A stretch of 64,000 nucleotides of DNA from NCBI RefSeq assembly GCF_003073045.1, contig NC_037602.1, positions 1,364,001 through 1,428,000 of the forward strand, read 5' to 3'. The DNA is from Pomacea canaliculata. Its lineage: Eukaryota > Mollusca > Gastropoda > Architaenioglossa > Ampullariidae. Within the stretch, counting starts at the first letter, position 1. Every line of letters begins with the position of its first letter. Of the stretch, positions 35,401 to 46,800 are shown piece after piece. Made by a program: the position numbers and the translations under genes. The notes under the pieces are model-generated. The model did not search any database, was not told where the DNA came from, and worked only from the letters and a program-made list of their open reading frames with translations.

Positions 35401-37311
35401 ATTTTCCTGACAAAGCCTCCCACGATCTCCTGCAGCAGTGGTTGAACCAAGCAGCTGGACGCGGGTCGCCCCTGCCCATCAATGTCTGCATGCAGATGTT
35501 CGCAAGGTACAACCAAGGCATAGAAAGAACGGAAGGTGAAACTTTGTTTTCTATGTTTGTCAGCAGCGGTTAAAACCTGAACATGAGGACACCTAACGCC
35601 ATCTTACATGATATTTCTTCTTCCTTGCAGATACACCAGTGAGTGGTCTGTACCAGAGGTGTGGACTCTAGAGAAACCCCGGGTAGAAGTACGAACTCTG
35701 TCGGACGCTGCCATTGAAACCTCTCACCGGTATGGGCTGCAAGTTCTGACACCGGAACAGGAAGCGTTGCTGAACACGCCGAAAAGTCACGTGATGATAA
35801 TCGGAGTGCCCGGGTCTGGGGCCACTCTCGTGCTGCAGCTGAAAGTGAGGCAGTGGCTGCAGCACGGCGCATGCGTGGCTGTCTTCATCCCTCAGCGACT
35901 GACAGGCTTGTGGCAGGCGTACCAAGCAGCAGACCTGTTCCAGACCTTCAGGAGCAAGGTCTTGCTGTGGACCGGCAGGAAGCTCGATGGAGAGGGCGTC
36001 TGGTGCACGTCGCTGGAAGGTGAGGAGGTGGACGTGTCGCAGCAGCAAGGGGGAGCAATGCTGGCCGTGTTTGATGGCGCTGACTACGATATTCCTCTCG
36101 TCTCCTTCGCTGTGGAGAGAGCGACAACAATGTTTGCCTCGGTGTGGATCGCTGCTTTCAAGTCCTTGCCCGTGGACACACGTATCCATGGTTACAATGA
36201 AGTGAGACTCACCAAAGTCACCCGCATCCCCACTAGTATCCAGGCCCTTCTTAGGCACGGACTTCAGGCAATCTTGGACGAGCAACCAGCTTCAACTTTT
36301 CTTTCAGCCTGCAACGCAAACAATTTCTCAGCTTCAGAGTCGGATTCCATTTTATCTCCAGCAGACGAACCAGTCCCTCCCTCGATACTGTCGCCCAGAG
36401 TTACGCTGGATGAAGTCAGCTGCTATGTTGAGGCGAGTTCAGATAACGGCTTTGCGTGCGACGGACCCACCCCGGTGATAATCTTTCATCCGCCGCACTG
36501 TTCTCCCCACAGTCGGGTCTGTGACTGCCGCATCTGCTGCAGGGAGCTGGCGCGTGTGCTGCAAGAGCTAGGTCAGCTCGATCCGCCTTCCGATGAACAG
36601 GAAAGGACATGTGATGGCGACGATAAAGACGAGGCTGACAACGAAGACGATGACAAACATCGGAAGCATGGACGGCGGTGTCACGTGCCGCACAACGTTG
36701 TCGTCTTCACGGACACCGCGGACGACGCAGCCCGACTGGTGCGCTCGCTGCAGACACACGGGGTAGTCAAGGAGCAGCTGCTGGGTAGCATGCATCAGCT
36801 GCACGACATCCCGCGCATGGTGGGCAGGGAGGTGGCGCTGGTCGTGTACGCCGGGGAGGTGAAGGTCAGCAAGGGCAGAGTACTGCTCGGACTGGTAGCC
36901 CACCTGCGTGAGGTCATGAGCCTGTGTCAAGGACACCTTGTTCTAGTGCTAGAGGTCAGGTGGCTGCCACGGAGTGGAGGTTCTCCAGAGGACGAGGAGG
37001 GTCAAGGGTTGCAGATGAAACCTTTTGAGCTTGAGCTGCAGCTGTTGATGGAAGAATCCGAAAGACAGCATTTGGTAGAGGTTGCAGCAGTCAACACTGC
37101 ATCAGAGGGTGGAGCAGTCAACACTGCATCAGAGGGTGGAGCAGTCAACACTGCATCAGAAGGTGGAGCAGTCAACACTGCATCAGAGGGTGGAGCAGTC
37201 AACATTGTATCAGAGGGTGGAGCAGTCAACACTGCATCAGAGGTTGCAGCAGTCAACACTGCATCAGAGGGTGGAGCAGTCAACACTGTATCAGAGGATT
37301 ATCCAGATTAG
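32437..37311 (+). CDS. Large protein with degenerate NERD-like and SF1-helicase-like NTPase regions (five coding exons, ~1187 aa)
   Basis: Inferred exons: 32437-33334, 34189-34778, 35004-35210, 35319-35506, 35631-37311. All phases agree. Residues 1-300 are a Pro/Thr/Ser/Gln-rich, probably disordered region with short repeats (APPTSQT). Residues about 330-560 resemble a NERD/PD-(D/E)XK nuclease fold: HDILMFGVDIGVVCIQ followed by VTCVERG, where the usual E-x-K catalytic motif reads Q-V-T. A conserved LPNLSQQEL segment follows. Residues about 665-1050 look like a superfamily-1 helicase core: Q-motif-like LTPEQEALL, then Walker A GVPGSGAT at 686-693 with Ala for the essential Lys, and KVTRIPTSIQALL. 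The tail has eight 9-aa repeats (AVNTASEGG). The first ATG follows a good acceptor with G at -3 and +4; an upstream non-coding exon is likely. Catalysis is doubtful, and a scaffold or sensor role is possible. Domain identities are by eye only. Confidence 0.7.
37085..37300 (+). repeat. 27-bp coding minisatellite at the 3' end of the NERD/SF1-like gene
   Basis: Eight tandem 27-bp units encode AVNTASEGG with small variants (AVNIVSEGG, AVNTASEVA). They lie just before the stop codon. Both strands stay open through the array, so the - strand open frame here is a by-product of the repeat. Confidence 0.9.
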
Positions 37312-37984
37312 CAACATGCTCACAACTGACAAAACTTAACAAATGTTGATCAGCTTTATTCCATAATGCCCTGGATTAAGGAAACAGCAGAACACATTTG
37401 AAGTTTTTAAGATTAAGCTTATCTTCTTTCTACAAATAATAAACGACTTTAAATTATAAAGAAATCTTTCAAGTTGGCAAAAATAAGTTAAATTATATTC
37501 TTTACTTTGAAGCCCTGAGAGCAAATACAGTGACAACCCGTTGTCTCGCCAACCCCTCCTCTCGTCGCACTCTGGGGTAGGACGGAGTTCTCCCATAGTC
37601 CTCCTTAGTTCCAGCAACTGACAGATGACCAGCTTTATTAATGACGGTTGGCGATTATGAATTCTATACCTTCTTTATATTTCCACCCTCGCCTCTCGCC
37701 TAACAGTGCTGCTTCTCGTGAAAGTTTGGTGGCTACAGACGGACTGAGCTTATACAAAAATAATAATTCTGATAGTCTGTTCAACGGTGACTTTACTGCT
37801 ACAATGATGTGAAAAACTACAACATCCACCTAACTAATGCTGCATACCTTTGCTTAGGTAGGTAATCATGATAGACAGCACTTCAGTAACAACTTTATGT
37901 GGTGATTATTTATGATATATAATAATTACTTGTATGTAGTGGGCTTGTAGCCAACAGCAACTATTTATAAACACTGTAACAGGA

Positions 37985-38400
37985 ATTGTATACGGCTGTA
38001 TCTATTATAAGTAACAGTGCACAGTATTACTAGCACATGTAACAGTGGACATTATATGTAACAGTGGACATTATATATGTAACAGTGAACACTATTATAT
38101 GTAACAGTGAACACTATTATATGTAACAATGAACATTATCATGTGCAACAGTGAACACTATTATATGTAACAGTGAACATTATCATATGTAACAGTGAAC
38201 ACTATTATATGTAACAGTGGACATTAACAGTGGACATTATTGTTTGTAACAGTGAACATTATCATATGTAACAGTGGACATTATATATGTACCAGTGCAC
38301 ACTATTATATGTAACAGTGAACATTATCATATGTAACAGTGAACACTATTATATGTAACAGTGCACACTATTGTATCTAACAATACACATGATTACACTC
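37985..38400 (+). repeat. Minisatellite, ~18-22 bp units (TATGTAACAGTGAACA...)
   Basis: About 17 imperfect copies of a unit with core 'atgtaacagtgaacatta' and alternating spacer 'tcat', 'ctat' or 'tat'. Units vary in length and in a gaac/ggac/gcac change. It is non-coding and AT-rich. Confidence 0.9.
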
Positions 38401-39898
38401 ATCATCCCGTCACGTGGGTGCTCCATGTATACACACGGATGATGATGGCAATGGTCTCTAACCAAGCTGAATGTCAATTAACTTAGAAAGCTAGTCATCT
38501 GCTCCTAGCATGAAGAGTGTCATGGAGAACACTGAACATAGATTCCTGTGATTCAAGTCTTTTGTTCACATGTCATGTCTAGTCTTTACTCTGCTAGTAT
38601 TTAATTATCCTGGCATGTTTACACCTTTTGTTGACACACACACACACAAAACCTACAAGGCATGCATGCATAAGTCATGTGACAGAAGGTATTTCATTGT
38701 ATTTGTTGCTGGGGCTTCATGGTGCTGAACTGTGTGACTTCACTTATCAACTTGAAAAAAAAAAAACAAAGCACAGAGATTTTGTTGTTTGTTAGTGAAC
38801 TGCTCTCCAATTTTACTGTCCAAAAAAATTGTGCTTCTACTGATCTTTATAACAGAGATAGATACAAAGCCAAGCTCAAAGCAGAAAGCTCGGCGTCCAA
38901 TGGGTAGAGAGACAGGTAACAGAGGACGAGGTGAGTGCAAGTATTAACAACACACAACAGAAGATAAGAAGTCCCGCTCTAACAAGAGAGCAGTGGACAC
39001 TGACATTGTACATTGTGTACTCGTATTACTCAGTTAATCGGGACATGATAAAGTGTATACATTACAAGCTTTCCTACTCTCTCTCTTTCTCTCTACTTGC
39101 CTCTCTCGTTCCCCCCCCCCCCTCTCTCTGTCGCTCATACTCTCTTGTCTTTTTATGCCTATACTCTATATTTTCATCTTTTATATAAAAGCAAAACAAA
39201 AGTCATCAACAAGAAAGACATGATATCAAGAGAAAATATTAAATACAAAAACTAAATTAGGTTTAGGCATCTTAAAATAAGACTTGTCATAAAGCTTTTT
39301 TTGCAAGTTGAGGTGAACACAGAAGAAATGTTTACTAAAACATGAGAGGTATGCACTAAAGTAATTTACAACTAGATAAACATGATGATAAACTTTGCCT
39401 AAGCTTCATAAGTGGAAATATGTACATGCCGAAATCTTCTGCTAGATGTTGTGACCCTTTTACTGTTTAATAAAGAATGTCTAAAATAAACGTTTTTGTC
39501 ATTTTTCAGCAGTGAAGGTCTAATTAAAGGAAACCATTATCTATACAATCAAATATGGATAAATTATCCCATTTAATAACAACCCGTTCGTGTTATATTG
39601 CACTGCCGAACGATCGGCACATACAGGCTTTCTCCAGATGAGCTACAAAAAACTTACACTCTACGCAAAATTTTATGTTGTGTCCACATTAAGAAACATC
39701 TAATTCCATAATTATTATTATTCTCGATTAGAGTCGTGTTAAATTCTGTCGTTATTGTTGTTGCTGTTTTTAATGTTAAGGCAAATTTCGTTCAAAAATA
39801 AAGTAACACTTTTGTGAAACACCAACAGGTAAAGTTGAAAGGCAATGGCTGTTGTCCACTATTTTACAGGAACCTGTTACCACATTCACAGTCAAGTA

Positions 39899-40760
39899 CA
39901 GTGATACCTCGGTTCTCGAACGCCTTGACTTTCGACCAAATCGGTATTCGACCAGGAAATTCGAGAAAATTTTGTCTTGGAATCCGAACAAATATTTGGA
40001 ACTCGAACATCCGAACGTCCGAGATGAGCCGAGTTTAGCCGAATGGCGTTCATTCTGCCCAGCGCGCCTTGCTTGCGTCATCAGTGTGAGTGCAGAGAGA
40101 GAGAGAGAGTCACGTTTTTGTGGAGAGAGTCATGAAATGTGTGCAAAATGGGCAGAAATCGCAAATTTTGTTGAACAACATCACCCTGATAAAGTGGTAG
40201 CAAATAGAGCAGTTAACATTTTTAATGACAATGTTATGTCCACTTTCCGCAAAATTTTGCAAAGGAGAAAAAAACAGCAAACAACTGACAAATTCTTCCG
40301 TAAAGAAATCAGACCAGCAACTGCAGAGCAAGATTCTGATTCTCCTCAGCAAAAGATACAGAGAACAGAAACACCAGAAGAGCAGTTACCCTCTGTTTTT
40401 ATTGAAGAGGACTCAAAACAATAACCATCCCCCTTCCCTCCTCCCTCCACATTCATTCCCTCCTGCCATAAAGTTTGGTACAGGTACAGTAAATGAAACA
40501 CAATTTACTGTACTGTACAGTACATTTTATTTTGCTTTTGTTTTAATAAATACACTTTTATTTCTTATTTCTTGTTGAGACTCATGTTTTTCTACATATT
40601 ATATACAAATTAGGCCAGTAAATAGGCATTTTCTGGGGCTTGGAACGAATTAATCCAGTTTCCATTATTTCCTATGGGTTTCATTGCTTCGGTTCTCGAA
40701 CAATTTGGTTCTCGACCGTCCTCCCGGAACGAATTATGTTCGAGAACCGAGGTATCACTG
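39899..40760 (+). mobile_element. Tigger-like (pogo/Tc1-mariner superfamily) element, 862 bp
   Basis: Left end starts CAGTGATACCTCGGTTCTCG and the right end is its exact reverse complement. Both are flanked by TA (39897-39898 and 40761-40762). The inner part encodes the C-terminal piece of a Tigger-type transposase: WAEIANFVEQHHPDKVVANR and FNDNVMSTFRKILQRRKK, ending in a stop at 40424. Most of the transposase (DNA-binding and DDE domains) is missing, so this is an internally deleted, non-autonomous copy. The near-perfect termini suggest recent insertion. Confidence 0.88.
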
Positions 40761-40831
40761 TATTATGACTTATCGGGATCCCTACAGAACTTTTTTCTTT
40801 TCCTCCTGAATGGTCCACGCAACCTTCCGGT

Positions 40832-43800
40832 CTACGAAATCACACAGCATCCTGAAGTAGTCTTCACCTGCGCCATTCTGGGCATGGCCCCGCGATTGTA
40901 AGATTCATTGTGTCCTTCGTGCCCGTTCTTGCTTGACAATGAAGTCTCTGAGACAGTTCTCGCAACATTATTGTTATCATTTTTCCCGAAATGGTCTTGA
41001 GATTGGTTTTCACCTTTCCCCTTCACCCCCTCACGATCTGGTGGTGCTGCTGTTGCATCTTTAGGACGAGGGTCTTTGACCTGTGGGTTTACTTGCGACT
41101 GTACCACGCTGGTTGTCAAGGGGTTGATGTGCTGGTCAATCTTGGCCACGATCTCGTCAAACTTTGACCCTTGCCACTTCTCCTGGAGGCTGGGGTCACC
41201 CGTGCAGTCTATGTACAACAACTGAGTAAGTATCGGTCCCATCGGTCCCGGGGGAGGCCAAGAAGTAGTCTCCAGCAACAGAGGAACAATTGGCTTGTGA
41301 AGCGCATCAGCTAAACTCACCTGACAGGAAGAAACGAAAAGAGTATTTGTAGAGAACCAATGTGGAGAGAAAAGGGTAAACATGTACAACAATATGTTGC
41401 TATCTTTGATGTGTCAAAAAATCCTTGTACAAAACAAAATACTGTTAAAAAATATTGTTGCTTGTCTACTTTGTTTATGTACTTCGCCTTTTAACTTAAA
41501 TAAGGTCGGAAACTGTTTACACTTTGCAGATCTGCAAGTGTATTCAACGCCCCTTTTTGTTTGTTTGTTTGTTTGTTTGTTTGTTTGTTTGTTTGTTTGT
41601 TTGTTTGTTTGTTTGTTTGTTTGTCTGCCTGCCTGACGTTGGAATGCTGTTGGCACCACTGCTCACCTCCCGCCTGCAGTTGGCGGACAAGGCGTACTTG
41701 GGGGTGACGCACGACAACACCACGCGACAACCTCGCAGCCCGCGGTCAATCTTGTCGTATAACGAGTCGCCTCCCCCCATCTGCATTATGTCCAGCCAGC
41801 ACGTGTAGCCAAGGGCAGTTAATGATCGATACAGCTTCACGATCTGTGGTTGTCTACCCCACTGGTAAGAGATGAAGACGTCTGGCGAGGCCGATACCTG
41901 AGGCCGAAGGAAGAAAACAAAATGATGATGAAAGGTTTTGAGTGATCCGTGACAGCTTTTCGAACCGAGTCCATTATTTTTTATGTTTTATCCAAAAGCT
42001 AAATCATTCAAGTCAAGACAAGACGAATGATCATGATGTTAATTATACCTAAAAAGTTCTCTCCTAATTATATATTTAGGATACTTTGAGTGAAGCTTTA
42101 GATGCCTGACTTTTCTGGGAGCCATCATTTTCTAAGGATACCATCTCCTCTCATTGATATACTTTTAGCTTACTCTCTAAGGAATCGAACTGAGTAGACT
42201 AGGAGAAGGATGCTGCGCCACATGGGTATGGAACCGGTGCGCCTCTAGTTTTGGATTCCAGGGCTCTAAGCATTCTGACCAAACACCAACCTTATCGGAA
42301 GTTGCAGCGGCGACTGGCGCAGATTGAGTTTCGCCTTTTTTAGATCGGTTTTTGTCCACCGTAACCTCCTCGATCTTTGGAATCCACCAGTTTTTGTACT
42401 CTGCAATGTTAACATCAGGTAAGCATTTATATTAGCGAAAAGAAACTGCTTCTAAAGTTGAAAGAAAATGCAGTTTTGAGCAAACAAATAAGAAATGTCA
42501 AACAACGCACATAACAAAGACTACCAAACAACCCATACAACAATAAATATCCAACAAACCACATAACAAGAAATATAAAAATAACCATATAACATGATCA
42601 TGCAATGCATTCTTTTCAACTTTATTGTCTTTATTTCTCAACGATTTTATTTAACCATAAATGTATCAAATGGCTGGTAGGTTAATTTTTAAATGAGATT
42701 GTTTGAGTTTCCGTTCCCATAAATTGATACACATCTAACTAATAAAATATTTTCGTATAGAATTCTAATAAATCACAGAAAAGAAGAAAAATTCACAAAA
42801 AATTAATAAATAGCAGAATGGGTCCGTCAAGAGAACGGAAGCGCAGAACAGTTTTAATTTAAAGAGAGATTTGGTGAAACAAACTGTTCCCATACTGCAC
42901 ATATATGTTCTTTTGAGATTGTATACGAGTTGCACTAAAGAACCTGCAAGAAAGTTTCGAGGCTCACCTGGCTGCACTGCAGCTTCGTCCGGAGTGACTC
43001 CGTTCATGGACAACTGCATGAGCAGCTCCTGGAATTTATCCAAGGGCCAGTACCGCTGGTCAGTTGTCTGCTCCTTGTCTCGCTGGAAAAAGCGGACGAA
43101 CAGGTATTCGCTGAAGATGGGGCCCATGGAACCAGGTGGCGGCCATGTTGTTTTCTCCATCAGCAAAGGGATGATAGGTTTGCCCAAACTGACGGACAGG
43201 TTCACCTGAAGGTGTTAAAACCATGAATAAAATTCTGCTAACATTTTACCGGCAGTTTCAGGAAATTATCGTCAGAGACATCCAGATAGACACAAAACTA
43301 CTGTTCGAAGAGTTGCGATAAGTTTCTTGCAGGGATGTTTCTTTCACCCACTCATCTTACTGTCTTTAGAAGGATTCTGACCTCTCTGTTACAGTTGGGC
43401 GACTTGGCGTACTTCTCTGTCACACAACTGATGACCACCTTGGCGCCGCGGATCCCGGAGTCGATTTTCTCGAACAGCTTGTCGCCCCCACCCATCTGAC
43501 CCACGTCCATCCAGCAGCTGTAGCCAGCCATCTCCAGATGTTGGCGTAGCAGTCGCACCTCGCTCTGGTGGCCCCACTGGTAGCTGAGGAAGATGTCAGG
43601 GGGCTTGGTGTATTCAAACTCCTCGTCTTCCACCACAGCTTCTGGAAAAAAAACAACCACAGGTGAGTCTGGTTAAACACTGTCCGCGGAAAATGTCGAA
43701 AGCACATTTACAAGCGGTAAAAACCGTTCCTCTGAAACCTGAAACAGAATAGGTAAATCAATCCTGTCCATTATTTGTAATTCTGAAATAGATGTGATGA

Positions 43801-46800
43801 CAACAGTTGTTGCTATGTGCAGCTGTTTTCTGGATAATCTCCACACGTGGGTGTAGCTACCTGTTTATCCGAACTGATATCCTCTTTGCTTTATCTACAG
43901 TCGTCATAGTTCACAAATATCAACAGTAGTCTAGAACAGAAAAAGCACCAACAAAAACTCCCTCTCTTCTCTCTTCTGCGGATGCTGGTTGGGGGTAGGG
44001 GTGGCAAGGGAGAATGATCTCCTTTTGCTAAATTGAGATGGGGGATAATTTTCGAGGTGTTGGAAACAAATGCGGACAACATGTTGTCTCAATCTTTTTT
44101 TTTTTTTTTTACCTTGCCCTAGTACTTATGGGAAGGGTCTCAATAGAATAAATTAGGGACAGTGGGTAGCCGAATGATCAGACCAACGGCCTCCAAACCT
44201 AAAGGTGCGCACACTTCTGGTTGGATACCCATGTGACCCGGGTGTCACTGCCCTCACAAAGCTGGCAGACATAAAAGGTGAGGATTTGACAACCCTCCGA
44301 CCGTAGGGTCAGGGAACAATTTTTACCCTTTTAATTAAAAAAAATTAAACCTTGTGGATATTTACAAACTGTATTATAAATATATATATAATTATAAAAC
44401 ATCTTTTACTAACCTGCATTCTTCATGGCATTTTCTACGATCACAGCAGCATCTAATCGGCTCATGGCTTGAAGGGCCGTCAGCACCGCGAAAGTGGCCT
44501 CCCTTGTCTTGTGAGTGGCGTACCACTCGTTGAGCATCGCCATGCACGGGTCGTGCTGCTGGGCCCAGCTCCGTATGTCGTCGTTGCTGTAACCAAGGCG
44601 ACTGGACAGAAGGCGCCAGTCGTGTTCTGCTTCAGGGTTGAGGAGTTTCGCCACGTCACGTGACCAGAACGGGGCGTGGCTTAACGTCTGAAAAAGGGAA
44701 ATACTCGATTTTAACGACAAAATAGAAAGGTGTGCAGCAGTTCTCAATCACCGACAGAGTGTGACGCGTGCTACGGATGTAAGTCCGTCACATACCTTGC
44801 CATCGATCTCCTCCACTTTGATAACCGTGTCCTCAACAGTCTCCTCCACCTGATCAAGGCGCTGTCCTTGACCTGCTACGTCCTTCTTGACGATGTCAAT
44901 GTCCTGCCCTTGACGTTTCACCGTGTCCTTGACCTCAGTTACTACTTTCTCGTTGTCGTTAACGCGAATGTCAATGTCAGCGACTTCCACTTGAAGAGCT
45001 TTCAAATCGTCGACGATCTTATCCACACTAAGACAAAGAACAGAGAAAATCTTGGATTCTGTGACTAGATACATTATAATAGAATATAATAGACCTTCCA
45101 AGTTCAATTTTAAAACAATACTTACGTCTCGTTAAATTTTGTTTTCTTCAAATTTCTTATTTTCAGTATGAACTATTTTCCTTAAGGTTTTTAAAACTTT
45201 GTGATTTGAAAAATAAAGTATGTAAACTGACTCATTGCTCATGTACATAGGTAGCGGAAACTGGGGTTCTCGAGGTCAACTCAAGGGACACGAACAATGC
45301 ACAAAGCTCCTTGGCCATACCTTCTTCCGTCCAGCATGTCGAGGATCTGACCACACAAAATTCTGTAGTCTCCGTCTTTCGTTTCCTCTTTAATCTTCTC
45401 TATCCTCGAACGATGCTTTTCAATGGCGGCACGGTGTTTGTAGCCAATCAGCCTCATGGCATTGAGTGCAGCCAGGGTTGCCGTCTTGTCATCATAGGTC
45501 TCGACTTGTTTTATCATGCAATTCATTATTTCTGGGATGCCTGCCTAAGAAAAAAATCGAAATTTTTAACATTCCAAATTATTGTGTCCTGTAACAATTA
45601 ATCAGATTAAACATCCACCAACTGATCAAGATTGTAAAACCTAACGGTGTTTCAACGCAAGCTTTATGAACAGATAGTTCTTTTAATAATAAATTCTCGT
45701 TAGCTGCATTCTGCCTCTTTGGATTCATTTCACTTTCTGTTAATGAAAATGCTTAAGTTACTGATAACCATATGCAGTCCAAGACAGGCTTAGATTATTC
45801 GAAGTCAATGTTGTTTGTTTGTTTGTTTGTTTGTTTGTTTGTTTGTTTGTTTGTTTGTTTGTTTGTTTGTTTGTTTGTTTGTTTGTTTGTTTGACGTTTA
45901 AAGTTTTGAAGAATGGACACTGAGCTGATAAAACTGGAGCATAAGCTGAAGGTCCTGAATATTTCTTAGGACAAGAAAGCAAGATGCTATACTACAGTTT
46001 GTTGGTGCTAGTACTTCGTTATTCCCTTCCAGCTTCAGGGCGTAGAACTGAAGTATCCGATTTATAAAGGACAGGGACAAAGGTTGCCAGAGGCTAAGGT
46101 TCATCAGCTCGTTCAGGTGAGGCGTGATCTTGTCCGACCGTTTCTTTGTGATCTCTTCCATTGTCATCAGCAGCTGTATCTGGTTCCCTGCGTCCTCCCT
46201 GGCTTCTTTCATCAGAGCCACCATGTTATCCTTCGTAAACAGCTGTGACACAGGGGCAGAGAAATATTCCCCATTACTATTTGTATAATTTAATATTTCC
46301 CCATTACTATTCGCAAGAAAAATAAAAATTCTTATTCTTTGCTACCAAAGTTTGTCGTTCTTTGTATCGCTAATGGGGAGAGAGGTTGATCAGTCGCATT
46401 ATTTCCTTTCTCTGTCTCTGTCTAGCTCTCTCTCTCTCGCATGTACACATACACAGCCAGTTAGCCAGCCAAACAGACAGACAAAGACGGACTGATAAAT
46501 CAAGATTTAACCTCCCAACCAGCCAGTCGGCAAGGTATTGTTAATGTTGTTGTTAATGTTGCGGTAAAAGGTCAAGTCCCCGTGAAACTAAATGTATTGT
46601 TGTTGTCGTCGTCTTCGTTGTCATTGCTGTTCTCTTCCTATTTTTGTTCTTCTCTGAAGAAAAACCTTTTTAAGAATGAAAACTTACATCTGGTTGGTGT
46701 TTAGCTACTTTCTGTATAAGCTGCAGCATGTTGCTCCGTACAGAGCTGTCTCCGCTGTCCAGGTAGTTGAACAGAGCCTGAAAATGTTCGGCCAGCGGCT

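Larger units (their letters stand above)
37312..40831. other. Intergenic region with minisatellite, microsatellites and a Tigger element
   Basis: The convergent NERD/SF1-like (+) and DEATH-TIR (-) genes end on either side. The region holds a 21-bp-type minisatellite (about 37985-38400), CA repeats near 38635, a CT-rich tract with a C-run at about 39075-39130 and the complete Tigger-like element at 39899-40760. Short open frames here have no domain support. Confidence 0.65.

Noticed and set aside
35668-36285. 205-aa open frame on the - strand opposite the NERD/SF1-like exon
   Set aside because: It is a shadow of the GC-rich coding exon on the + strand; it has no recognisable domain.
37002-37286. 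- strand open frame with repeats of LTAPPSDAV
   Set aside because: It is the antisense reading of the 27-bp coding minisatellite, whose + strand frame continues the upstream gene.
37985-38400. Regularly spaced repeats that could suggest a CRISPR array
   Set aside because: Units are adjacent, with no unique spacers, the lengths vary and the host is a eukaryote. It is a minisatellite.
41414-41840. Open frames of Gln-Thr-Asn-Lys or Val-Cys-Leu-Phe repeats (also at 45758-45982)
   Set aside because: They are translations of (GTTT)n microsatellites. Only the TIR part at 41667-41897 is coding.
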